Shown here piece by piece: positions 1 through 10,921 of a stretch of DNA of 64,000 nt. Positions within the stretch are counted from its first letter, which is position 1. Every line of letters begins with the position of its first letter. The position numbers were made by a program, and so were the translations under genes. The notes under the pieces are model-generated. The model had not been told where the DNA came from and did no database searches. It was given only the letters and a program-made list of their open reading frames with translations. The DNA comes from Grifola frondosa (taxonomy: Eukaryota > Basidiomycota > Agaricomycetes > Polyporales > Grifolaceae): positions 1,860,001-1,924,000 of the forward strand of contig LUGG01000003.1 in assembly GCA_001683735.1 (NCBI GenBank), read 5' to 3'.

Positions 1-48
1 CCGATATACCTTTTGTCTAATCTCTTCGTAGGATCGGACACCGCCAGT

Positions 49-1010
49 ATGGACGATGTTGCAGAACTGCACCTGCCCGTCCACGAGCGCATCAAGCGTA
101 TCATTGCACGACTGCCCGTTCTGACGAAGAAAGACGTACCCCTCGACGACTCGTGCCCGATATGCCTCAACCCATTTGACGCTATTCTAGAGGGCAAGGT
201 ACACGACGAGGGTGCCTTTGCCGGAGAAGCCCCTGAGGCAGCTGACTCCGAGCTGGGCGGGATCACGAAGCTGGAAGGCTGCGGACATTTTTTCTGCCGC
301 GCAGAGTACGAATATTCCTCTGCTATGTCAGATGCAACGAATGACGGCTGATCCTGCTTATCTCTTGTAGTTTGATATAGAATGGATACAGGGCCGCGTA
401 AGCATCCTCTCGCTGCAGCATGTTCGAGTTAGCAGCCCCGCTCACCTTCACCGCACAGCATGGCAGCTGCCCGGCATGCCGCAACGTGTTCTCGAGCATC
501 AAGCCGCCGTCGGACTCGGACAACGAGTCGTCCGACGGGGACTATATACCAGGGGACGACGAAGACGAGGATGAGGATGACGCGTTCCTCGACACGGACG
601 GGTTTACCGAGTACGAGTTCGACGCGGACGAGATGGAGCTTGACGGCGAGTTCGACACGGATGTCGACGAGGACGAGGACGCCGTCGTCGACATGTCCGT
701 GTACCTCGACTTCGATGCGAGCGCCGACATCGCGGTGTGGGACAATGCGCGCGAGGGCGTGGACGAGGGCATGGTTAATTGGGGGCTAAGCGACGGGGAG
801 GGATCAGAGAGCCTGTCTGAGGGCGACGTTCTCAATTTGAGCGCGGTGCTGGAGAATGTGCCCGTGCAAACGGATGGTGAGCTTCCCTCTTAGTCGGACG
901 ACATCCATTCCTTACTGTATCACCGTCTAGATGCGGCGGTCTTCGACGACGACTCGGTCGAAGAGGCTTCCGTCTCCGTTCTTGAGGACGATACGGCAGA
1001 GTCGAAGTGA
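49..1010 (+). CDS. RING-finger protein, probable E3 ubiquitin ligase (5' end may lie outside)
   Basis: The first exon carries CPIC followed by GCGHFFC. After splicing, HGSCPACR completes a RING-like zinc site. The C-terminal half is very acidic (runs of D and E from about 550 to 870). The last intron starts at 875, and the final exon encodes an acidic tail that ends in TAESK at 1010. The position after HFFC that is normally Cys reads Asp (CRAD), which can also ligate zinc in some RINGs. The linker EWIQGR is readable in a small exon near 380-397, but joining it in phase needs a 1-2 base correction; an acceptor at 418 gives an uninterrupted but unusual linker. The frame is open upstream of the ATG at 49, and an acceptor-like TAG sits at 28-30, so an earlier exon is possible. 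Substrate unknown. Confidence 0.7.
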
Positions 1011-1168
1011 GATCGCGAGGAATCAATGCAACGTCCAATACGAGTTTTATGTCATATCTACCATCCCGGATCGGTTTGTTCAACATTGTATCGTTCATAA
1101 CAGAGATGTCTATATCACTACATAATCCACAAATATACGTCTACCATATTCCAGAGCCCGCAGTATCT

Positions 1169-2859
1169 CTATGCATTGACAGATTTGAGCACCTCTTGCA
1201 CCAGCAACCCCTCCCTCCCTTCCTTCCAGACACCTGTGAACTTCCCACTCCACCGCGTCCCCTTACCTCCGCCCTTAATATTCAGCTTACCCTTGAGCCC
1301 CTCGCCGACCTCCTTGACAACTTTCTCGTCCGAAGCAAAGATCATAATGACGGTCGTACCCGACATCGTCTGCGCCGACGGCGACGAAGATAGCACGACC
1401 AGATGTGACGGGACCTCGGGTCGCGAGCCGAGCTCGTTCGCGAACGCGGATGAGATCGACGACAAGAACCCAAGAGCATTCGTCGCGTCGTCGGTCCTGT
1501 GCCTATGTACGACGATCTTGCCTGGGCCGGCTTCGCGGAGGATGTCGCGCGCGATCGCAGCCGCGAGCTCCGCCTCGACGTCCTCCGTGCGCTTCGTGGC
1601 CCTCTTGCGCTCCTCGACGACCTGCTCGACACGCTCGGGAACCTCCGGCGCGCCGCAGCTCATCGTCGCGGCGGTGCTCGTGAGCAGCGCATTCGCGGAC
1701 GCGAGATGCGCGAGCAGGCGCGGCCCGGAGAGGAAGTACAGTCGTGCGGACGTCGTGCTCGAGCGCGAAAGGGCGTCGGTGTGCGGGAATATGAAGAGCT
1801 GGAGGTTGTGCAGGCTGGGAAGCTGGGTCCCACAACATCTGGGAGAAGGGAACGAGATCAGTGAAAAATAAATAACAGCACAAATAGAGAACCCACAGGT
1901 TTCGGTCGACGCCATCTATGACCACGGTTCGCTTGATACCGCCGGTGTAATCTGCTGGTACACCCTTACCTGTACTCCGGCTATCCTTAGCTACCTCTGG
2001 GATCTCATTCCGGTCGAACTCTTCAACCTCGACGTGGACGCTTCGTCCTTCGAAGACGAACTTGTTCGCTTCATCCTGGACAAGCGTGATCTCGGCTAGG
2101 CTCATACCCCGTGGGATTTCCACATAGCATGGGGACGGGAACGCAGTGAGACACCAGGACAGGGTCGGGAGGTTGAGCCGGGCCTCCAGCACGGCCGAAA
2201 GTAGGTGCTGAGACGTGTGCATGCACATCTGCAGAAACGTCGGGGTAAGGATAGTGCGTGGTCGTGTGGGAGCATGCTATGACATACGTGATCGTACCGC
2301 CGCTTGAATCCATCTTCACCGAGCTGGACAATAGTATACATCCCCGGGATAAGGAACTGCAAAGCGTGTTGACGTTCTGGTCCGGGCGCGCTCGAATGTA
2401 GTGCACGGCATGCCCACCGTGTCTCTTCACCTCGACCACGTCCCACAGCTGGTCGTCCGCACTGGTCAGGGTCCCGATGTCGGACGGCTGTCCTCCGCCT
2501 TCAGGAAACAAGATAGTGTCATGGAGTACGACCTCTAACAGAGGCTGGGCGGACGCCTGCATAGACGACTTGTCCTTCTTACTCTTGCGGCCGTTGGAAG
2601 GCACGGCCGAGGACTCGGAAACACGGCAGGAGACGACTGGGGTTGAGAGCTCGCGGAGGAGTGGGTCACCTGTGATCAAACCGATCAGTGTTTGAGCGCA
2701 AACCGGGAGAAGTTAGACGTTACGCAGTACGTTGGCAGGCAAGGAGACCGACTGGGATTGGGACGCGGGGGTCTGTTGGGATGTCAAGCGTGTTGGAGAC
2801 GATGCGGTGGTAGGAGAACGGGGTGACGGGCATTGAAAGTTCTGTTGCGGTGGCCATGT
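1169..2859 (-). CDS. AlaX/AARSD1-type alanyl-tRNA editing protein
   Basis: This is a stand-alone homologue of the alanyl-tRNA synthetase editing domain, which hydrolyses mischarged Ser-tRNA(Ala) in the cytosol. Exon 1 starts MATATELSMPV and reaches GLLACQ. An intron (about 2670-2730) joins it to RDPLLREL, the usual family start. FPEGGGQPSD and the zinc motif HTSQHLL follow, then GMSLAEITLVQDEANKF and DYTGGIKRTVVIDGVDRN. The second metal motif, normally CCGTH, reads CCGTQ here (near 1825-1840), so one expected His ligand is Gln. The C-terminal part (GPGKIVVHRHRTDD through GGGKGTRWSGKFTGV) matches the DHHA1-like tail of the long AARSD1 form. The gene is divergent from the transporter at 3476. 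Confidence 0.85.
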
Positions 2860-3475
2860 TGTGAGCTCGGCGACTCTGCAGTGTCAGAACCACTTGGACG
2901 AACGAGTGTTTCAGAGACAAGAGCCGGCAAACTGTTTCCCCACCTCGTCTCCAGGTCCCGGGAATACTGGCCGCCAGGGCGGGCCGTGCAGTACGCGATC
3001 ATGATCGGATGTGTGCACGACGGGCGCCTGTCGCTGGGGCAGACTCGACTCATCCAGCGAACCAGCAATATTATTTTCTGATTGCCCAGGGATTGCCCTG
3101 CAGGTTGGTTCACATAGATCTACATCCCACATTCTTTTGCAATTACACCGCCAGCGATCTGTGCAGTTCACGTCTGATCGCGCGACAATACTGTATGTAA
3201 ACCTGTCAAGAGCGCGCAATTTCGTGGTTTCCCCGCAGTCCATGTGGTACGCGCGGTAAAACTCTCTTTCGCTCCCGCCCCGCCTCCCCCGCCTCATCGA
3301 TACATCTTTCCGGGTCCGGGGCCGAATGTTCTCGCCTTTTCGTCTTTACAACAGGCCATACTTGGAGGGTTATAAGCCTGTCCCCGTGAGTGCCCCGAAA
3401 TGCAGCTTTCTTCTTCTTCGGCATTCCGAGTCTGTGCTCATTTTACGACCTTGACCACTATTTTAACGTCTTACG
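2860..3475. other. Intergenic, divergent promoters
   Basis: This lies between the starts of the tRNA-editing gene (minus) and the transporter (plus). A TATA-like tataag sits at 3371, about 105 bases before the transporter ATG, after a C-rich stretch at 3270-3300. The open frames here are short and show no family similarity. Confidence 0.5.
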
Positions 3476-5449
3476 ATGGCTTCTCCCGTCGACGAGAAGG
3501 AACACGATGAATTGGAGAACCACCTCGATCCTGAAAACCCGTCTTTGAAGTCGGATGGGGACGAGGAGTTCGGTGGTCACGAGGCAAGGAAGACATTGGA
3601 GAAACAACTGCTGCGAAAGCTCGACCTCCGTATGTCTATATTGATCGTCATCTATATTTTGAATTATGTATGTGCTCTTTATTCCCGATTTTCTGCACAC
3701 CACTCACTTCAATCGAAGATTGACCGCAATAATGCTTCGTGTGTTCATATTGACCATGTGTCCTGATTTACCCTCAACAATCGAATGTAGCGCTGCGAGA
3801 TTGCGTGGCTTCGAGGATGATCTGCATCTGAAGGGCCAAGAATTCAATACCCTTCTCAGCATTCTGTACGTGGGCTACATCTTGATGCAAATCCCCTCGT
3901 GAGTATCTGTAATTTGTACTAGCATTGCGCTGGCTGATGTAGACTAGCAACATGTTTTTGAACTACATCGGAAAGCCCTCCATTTATCTTCCATGCTGTA
4001 TGATTGTGTGGGAATGATATCTGTCCTTACTGGCCAGTGTTTCTTCATAACTTCTGTTTGCTTTATCTGATGTCTTACACACATAGGTATCACGAAGGGG
4101 TCCGTATGATTTACATTTGACCATGCCCGGAAAATAATAAATATTCACCACCAATTAGCTTCATCGGTGCCCTGCTGACACGATTTTTCCTTGGTTTCGT
4201 TGAGGCCGCCTTCTTCCCTGGGGCCTATTCCTCCTCTCCAAGTGGTACAACCGCAAAGAGCTCGGTCTTCGCACTGCTGTCCTGTCCTGTGGCAGCCTAA
4301 TCAGCAATGCCTTCGGCTCCCTCATGGCCTCGGGCATCCTTGACAGCATGGAGGGCAAGATGGGGCATGCAGCCTGGCGGTATGTACACACCCCATCTCC
4401 CGCTGCACTCAGCTGACCTTCCGCTCTTATAGGTGGCTTTTTTACATCGAGGGCGCGCTCACCATGTTCTTCGCGGTCGCCGCGCTCTTTATCCTCCCAG
4501 ACTTCCCCGCCACGTCGCAACACGTGGCTGAGCCCGCTCGAGGTGCGCCTCGCGGAGAAGCGCATGGCAGAGGACGTTGGAGTTGGCGACGAGCAGGAGA
4601 CGAGGCCGGCGGCCCACGCGCGGGCTGGTGCTGGCGCTCGGCGACTGGCGTGTGTGGTGGCTCGCGCTTGCCCTGACAAGCCTCGTCGTGTCGCTCTCAT
4701 TCAACGCGTTCTTCCCGACTCTCAGCGCGACGATGGGATATAATCCCACGGTCACGCTACTGCTGTGCGCGCCCCCGTGGGCCTTCGCGACGCTCGTCGC
4801 GTTCACGGCGTCCAGGTGAGCATCGCATCTGTGTCCGCCGGTTTGGTCGCTGAGTCTGTGCGTGCGATACAGGCATTCCGACCGGGTGGGCGAGCGGTTC
4901 TACCACATCGCGCTCCCGCTCGCATTCGGAATCGTCGGCTTCGTCATCGCGATCTCGACGATGAGTACGCGGCTCGCTACGTCTCCCTGTAAGTACTCAC
5001 CACCAAAGGAACCACGATCCTGCTCACGTTCCGCGCGCACGCAGGTTCCTGATGGCGCAGTCGTACGCGGGGTTCATCATCTTCCTCGCGTGGGTAAGCA
5101 ACTCGATCCCGCGGCCGCCTTCGAAGCGCGCGGTCGCACTCGCGCTCATCAACGCGTTCTCGCAGCTGGGCAACATCGCCGGATCGTGCGTATCTCCCGC
5201 CTCCGGCCTGTGGGACGATTGCGTGCGTGCTTACTGATGCGCATCCTCTTCTTGTGCTTCGCTAGGTACGTGTGGCCGAAGGGATGGGGCCCGACCTACC
5301 GCCATTCGTACGCCATCTGCATCGCTACAAACGGGTTATGCATCGTCATGCTATATATATTCAAGAGGCATCTCGAAGGGCTCAACCGCGAGATTGCGAG
5401 GAAGGAGGCGGAAGAAGGGACACCGAAGGGTTTCCGCTACCTGACATAG
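3476..5449 (+). CDS. MFS anion:cation symporter (DAL5/allantoate permease family), frame interrupted
   Basis: A 12-TM major facilitator carrier for small organic anions such as nicotinate or allantoate; the substrate cannot be read from sequence. The N-terminal tail is acidic, then LDLRMSILIVIYILNY splices to IDRNNAS and AARLRGFEDDL, the family's TM1 signature. GFVEAAFFPGAY, WLFYIEGALTMFF, DWRVWWLALALTSLVVSLS, MAQSYAGFIIFLAWVSNS and YVWPKGWGPTYR follow in family order, ending at GFRYLT. The frame is lost near 4228, 4517, 4602, 4614 and 4964. Each break is repaired by one base, and similarity resumes at once in the next frame. Either the gene is a recent pseudogene or the sequence has base-call errors; similar breaks in neighbouring genes favour errors. 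Confidence 0.8.
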
Positions 5450-5764
5450 ACGGTGTCTTGTTTATGTAGAGACTCTCGACGTAACGATTATTGATTATGG
5501 ACTCCGACTACTATCTGTGTTGTCCGATATGCTTGCGGTGATTTTTCGATGTTCAGTGCAAGCTCGTTGGCCGCCACGGGCCGCACCTGCCACCCGATAC
5601 GACTGCCAAATATAGCGACAAGTGTTAAGATTTGAGCGCGGGCTTACCTCGGCAAATCTCACTGTGGCGACGCAGCTGACCTCGGGGACGAGGAGCCCGC
5701 CCAGCATATAACGGTACTTGACGGTCTTTGTTCCGTGCAGTCCCAGGACTCGAGCTGATTTGTG
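5450..5764. other. Intergenic between transporter and beta-mannosidase
   Basis: It holds the 3' end of the transporter transcript and the presumed promoter of the beta-mannosidase. I see no convincing coding exon. The beta-mannosidase start is itself uncertain, so an extra 5' exon here cannot be excluded. Confidence 0.4.
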
Positions 5765-8700
5765 ATGAACACGATCAGGAGCTTGGAGCACGGATGGGCG
5801 TTGCAGGTCGGTGGGGGCAGGGCGCGCGCGTGGCGAGTGGCTGCCCGTGCACGCGTTTCCGACGACCGTGCACGTCGAGCTGCTCAAGCATGGGCGCATC
5901 CCGGATCGGTTAGTGTCCCACCCGCTCCAGTTGTCCGCTCGTGTGGGCTGACGCGGTGTTGTAGTTGTCGGGCTGCACGAGTGGGGATTGATGATTGTTG
6001 TGTGTGTCGTGTGCGAAGTTGACTGTATGCTGTGGTAGGGATCGGCGAGGTCGAGTGGGTTCAGAACGCAGTTCGTTGCTACTGAGGTAGAAGTCGCGGC
6101 CCAGTGGACCTTGTTTTTGACGGCCTGGATGTTCGCTACGGTCGAGTTGGTATGTTAATTGTATATGCGCTCAGAATTTGTTCCTGACAGTTATCTGTCC
6201 ATAGAACAGACAAAAGATTCTCGAGTTAGTGTAACGCCAATACATGGAGCCTCCTCAGTGGAATTGACACTGCTGCAGGACGGAGAACCAGTTGTGTCAT
6301 ACCGCGCATCGGTGAAGGAATACATCAAAGCTGGAGAAAATGATCTCGTCATAAAGTTTGCTAGCGCGTTCCGAAAAGTACGATCCGACAATATTTCCAT
6401 ACACCTTGACACTGCACCGATAACCAAACCCGCAGGGAAGGGCGATCGAAAAGCAGCACGGGAAGCTGAACTTGTGGAATGGCGACTCCAGCCGCCTCCA
6501 CGTCCGCAAGGCGCAGTACAAGTGAGCACCACGCCTCTCGCGCACGTACCCAGCTGATTCGCGCTCCCATACAGCTATGGCTGGGACTGGGGTCGGTCGC
6601 GCTCCCCGTTTGTGAATGTACCTGCTGATGCCTCGTGCAGGCCCAGTGCTCATGACCGTCGGCCCGTGGAAGCCCATCAGCCTGCAGACGTACCGCACGC
6701 GGATCACCGACCTCGACGTTCGCCCACAGGTGAACGAGGACCTCACCGCGCTGCTTGACGTCGACTTCATCCTCTCAAACAAGGCGTCAAGTGTCGCGTC
6801 GGTCCTCGTGAAGGGTCCGCAGGGAAATACGCTCGTCGGCCAGAGCAGCATCAGGATCGGCGCGGATGGGCATGCGAAGGCACACTTCCGGTTCTCGCCT
6901 GCGGTGTACGAGCTTTGGTATCCCGTCGGATACGGCGGGCAGCCGATCTACAGCGTGGAAGTCGAGGTCGCAGACGAGGTAGGCGGGGATTGTGTCGCGC
7001 GCGCTGGGGCATCGCTTACGCATCGCAGCAAGGGGTTGCGTTTGATAGGAAGGTGCAAAAGATCGCGTTCCGCCGCGCGAGGGTGGTGCAGGATGAGCTT
7101 GTGGGCCAGGAAGGGCGGACGTTCTTGTTCGAGATCAACAATATCCGGATTTTCTGTGGGGGTATGGCGGTCCATGCTCCGTCCAGCAGTGTCTGTACTC
7201 AAGACGATGTGTCGTGTAGGTTCCAACTGGATCCCTGCTGATTCTTTCCTGACCACGTTCGTTGCATCTCCCTTCGATCATGTGCGCCACTGCTCACATA
7301 TTATCGTGTTCTTAATAGAATGACGCCAGAGAGATATCGCGCGTGGCTTCAGCTTCTCGTCGACGGAACCAGAACATGATCCGAGTCTGGGGCGGTGGCG
7401 TGTACGAGTCCGACATCTTCTATGACATCTGTGACGGTACGCACACATGCATCGGAACCCTCGATCGGAACTCTGAGATGATCTGCTACTGCGCATCATA
7501 GAACTTGGCATCCTCGTTTGGCAGGACTTCATGTTTGGCTGCGGCCAGGTATGAGCCTCCCCTTCCCCCCTGAGAAGTCGTGATGATTCTGAAGTGCATC
7601 ACGTTGATCAGTACCCCGCGTATGATTCTTTCACGCGGTCGGTGGAAGTCGAGGCCGAGCAGAACGTGAAGAGACTCAGACACCATCCCTCCATCGTCAT
7701 CTTTGGTAAGCCTTCTCTCGTGCCTGCTAATTATGATGCACGAGAATTGATGTCGTGTGACACCCGTTGCAGCTGGGAACAACGAAGGTAAGAACGCCGC
7801 CGGCACTTGATGAGCATGATCGGCCCAAGATTGCTGAATGCACATCGCATAGATTATCAGCTCGCCGAGTCGTGCAAGCTCCAGCTCGACTACTCCGACG
7901 AAAAATCTGACTTCAGGGAGACCAATTTCCCGGCGCGTTACATATACGAGCGCCTTCTGCCGTCCGTGGTCGAGAAGTTCTGCGACATCCATTACCATCG
8001 AAGCTCCCCATACAGCGGTTTCGGCAAAGTGACGACGGACAGGAGTTACGGCGACCTCCACCAGTGTAAGTCTGCATGCCGCGCGCGTAAAAAAAGAACG
8101 CACGAAAGAGCAAGTGACTCATCACATGAGCAGGGAACGTGTGGCACGGCTCGCAGGAGCCCTGGCACAACTGGGACAAGCTTTCTGGCCGCTTCGTTTC
8201 GGAATTCGGAATGTACGCCTTGGGCCTCGCGCGCCGGACTCCCACTGACACCTGTGCAGGGAGGGTATCCTGACATCCGCACAGTCGACTATTGGCTCGG
8301 TGGAAATACTGCTGAGCGGTACCCCCAGTCGCGGTACGGCAGTTCTCATGCCACATAGACGCGATGTTGTACTCATGATGGCTCTTCTGTGACAGAACGA
8401 TGAACAACCACAACAAGGCAGACGGCTTCGAACGAAGACTGGAAGTAAGGCTTCCATCGAACTGCTGCGCTGCACACACCTGCTGAGGTCCTCGCTCTGC
8501 AGCTGTACCTAGTCGAGAACTTCAAGCATGCGTTCGACATAGAGAGGTGCGCAGCGGCCCAGTGATCATGCACACTGACGTCCCGAGCACATGTCCAGCT
8601 ACGTGTATTACACCCAGATCATGCAGGCCGAGACCTTGGCGTCCGCCTACCGTCTTTGGCGGCGGAACTGGCAGGGCAGAGGCAAGGAGTACACCGCGGG

Positions 8701-9521
8701 CGCGCTCGTCTGGCAGGCAAGTGGCACCGCACACTTATCGGCGAGACCGCTCTTACGCGACGTCAGTAGATCAATGACTGCTGGCCGGTGACGTCGTGGC
8801 CATCGTGGACTACTTCCTTCGCCCGAAGCCCGCGTACTTCGCGATCGCGCGCGAGCTGCGACCGTACACGGTGGGCATGGCGCGCCACGAGGTGCGCACG
8901 CCTGCAGATGCACTCTCCGCGGCGTTCTTCACGATCGACACCGTGCTCGAGGTGTGGGGCACGAACAGCACACTTGTGGAGAAAAATGCCATGCTCGAGG
9001 TTGCCGCGTTCGACCTGCACTCGGGCTGGACGGAGAAGTTCGCGCGGCGCGTCGTGCTCGCGCCGAACGCGAGCACGGAGCTGCACAGTGGTGCACTTCC
9101 CGGGCAGCCGCAGCGCACGGCGCTGAGCGAGGTCCCGAAGGCGATCGTCGTGTCGGCGCGGCTGCTCGACGAGGGCGTGGCGTGCTCGGCCGGTACTCAA
9201 ATTGGTAGGTCGTGCGGAGTATGTTGGCCACGGTGACGTCCCGAATTGAACGATCCTTCTAGGCCAGAACCGTTCAAGTTCATTAAGTTCCCGGACGTTG
9301 ATGAGCTCGGCTTCCAGGCTGTCGTTGGCGCGGATAGTGAGTCCGTGGAACTATCGACGAAGAAGCCGATAAAGGGCATCGTGCTCGACGCGGAGGGAGA
9401 GCACGTCCGGTGGGGCGACCAGGCGATCGACCTCGTGCCAGGTGACCCGCAGGTGATCAAGGCTGTGGGATTGAAGGGTAGGAAAGTCAAGGCGAGATTC
9501 TTGGGAGACGGCTCCGCGTAG
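5765..9521 (+). CDS. Beta-mannosidase, glycoside hydrolase family 2
   Basis: It releases beta-linked mannose from the non-reducing ends of manno-oligosaccharides. The N-terminal GH2 sandwich is recognisable from EWLPVHAFPTTVHVELLKHG, NLWNGDSSRLHVRKAQY and YGWDWGPVLMT. SNWIPADSFLT and MIRVWGGGVYESDIFYDICD lead into the barrel, where AGNNED carries the acid/base Glu and RFVSEFGM the nucleophile Glu; both are intact. HNKADGFERRLELYLVENF, NDCWPVTSWAIVDYF and a C-terminal sandwich follow. There are more than ten introns; the one at 8717-8769 is GC-AG. No signal peptide is visible from ATG 5765, consistent with the intracellular fungal clade. The frame breaks near 5815 (G run), 6060, 6110 and 7367 (AA where AAA is expected), all by small indels. 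Confidence 0.85.
8717..8769 (+). other. GC-AG intron in the beta-mannosidase gene
   Basis: The exon ends GALVWQ, and the next base triplets in the correct frame are INDCWPVTSW, a family-invariant join. The intron begins GCAAGT and ends CAGTAG, 53 bases. No GT donor gives the right phase. Confidence 0.75.
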
Positions 9522-10003
9522 GCGCGGAAGAAGAATGTAGATTAATTTCTCCGGATGTATCGTGTTCCGTGATTGTATTGTCTTCGGCGAATGTATTGCG
9601 TTCCGTGAATATCTATAGTAGAGGTTGCATCATGGATTCTGTGAAATGGAGGTCCGATGTCATCTTGACGCCGTATTCAAACTATAGGCAGATCTCAACA
9701 AGGATGGTTAGGACAAGCAGCATTTATGTAATTATAAACCCCAGAGAGCTGTACAATGTATGCATCTCGTCGAGGAGACTAGTATACGACAACAGCGAAT
9801 CGTACAAACTTTACACACTAGAAGACGTAGAGACGAGGATGAAGAGCGATGCAGGAGACAAAGTCAATCAGAGTCCAAATATACAAGAACGAGAACTTCA
9901 ACCCAAAAAATATAGGGAGGTGTGGCCAAGGAAGCGAGAACAGAATGGAGGGACCATGGCGATGCATAGGTCAAGAACGACACCATGAACCCAGTAAATA
10001 AAG
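9522..10003. other. Convergent intergenic / 3' UTRs
   Basis: This lies between the 3' ends of the beta-mannosidase and the Rheb gene. A 139-codon open frame at 9569-9988 has no recognisable domain, lies in AT-rich sequence with poor codon character, and is probably chance. Confidence 0.5.
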
Positions 10004-10921
10004 TCAGACCATTAATGCGATGTGGGCCGGAGCAATGCGTATGGTTGTTCTAAGAGTGATGCAAGACGAAGGTCCATAATCACATGACAAGGCAGTTTTT
10101 CGCTGGGGTTCGCTCTTGCTGTTCGGCAATCGTCGTTCGATTTCTCCAAGACAGAGTTCGAAGACTTTGGCTATGAGAGAATTGGACGCGTGAGAGGAGG
10201 GTCGGAATAGGGGTTCCGGGTAATACGTACCAACGTTAACGTTGTTCTTCGCGCTGGTCTCAATCCACGCGGCGCCATGGCTCGTCGCAAGCTCTTGCCC
10301 CTCCTTTACGGCCACCTGCCTGGATGGGCTACTATGAGGAAAAGCGAAAATGTGGGCAACAGTGCAAGCCAAGCGGTATCGGCCGCCTGAGCAGGAAAGG
10401 AGACGGATGCAACACATACCTCTGCTGCTGTAAGTCCATCTTCGCCCCGACAATAACACATGGGATAGAGTTAATTCCGCAGAAGTTAATAATCTTGTCG
10501 TACACCGTCTGGACCATGTCGAACGACTTGCGCGACGTGACAGAGTAGACGAGGACGAAGCCATGGATGCCGATTGCGTGTTTAGAGTTCAGAATTGTGT
10601 ACTCGTCCTGGAGGTAGTACGCGCTGTGAGCAGGAGGATGGATGAGGATGAGGGTTGAAACATACCTGACCAGCGGTGTCGATGATGTCACAGTCGTAGT
10701 CTACACCCTTGTAGTTGATAGCTTTGGTGAAAGTGCTCTCGATGGTCGGGTAGTAGGACTCGACGAAATGGTTCTCGATATACTGAATAACGAGCGACGA
10801 TTTTCCTGAGGTCGGGACGGTCAGCGAGGGGCCGGGGAACGTTGCGCAAAGAAAGGTACGAACCAACGGATCGAGCACCAAGGACGGCAATCTTTCTTTT
10901 CTTCAAAATATCACCAGGCAT
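10004..10921 (-). CDS. rheb: Rheb-type small GTPase (TOR activator)
   Basis: A Ras-superfamily switch that activates TORC1 at endomembranes. The P-loop is split by an intron: GARSVG joins to KSSLVIQYIENHF. The effector region is ESYYPTIESTF, then DIIDTAGQ, DEYTILNSKHAIGIHGFVLV, GAKMDL (GxKxDL guanine motif) and ETSAKNN. Arg in GARSVG is the Rheb mark at the position that is Gly in Ras. As sequenced, the tail runs past KSEPQRK to an unrelated end without a CaaX box. One extra A in the run of five at 10096-10100 would make the tail end in CLVM at 10080, a proper prenylation box, so the true stop is probably 10080. TATA-like ttataat lies about 50 bases upstream of the start on this strand. Confidence 0.9.

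Noticed and set aside
1176..1871. 231-codon open frame opposite the tRNA-editing gene
   Set aside because: It is antisense to a well-supported coding exon and has Ser/Arg-rich, domain-free sequence.
9569..9988. 139-codon open frame downstream of the beta-mannosidase
   Set aside because: No domain, AT-rich and low-quality codon pattern, lies in a convergent 3' region.
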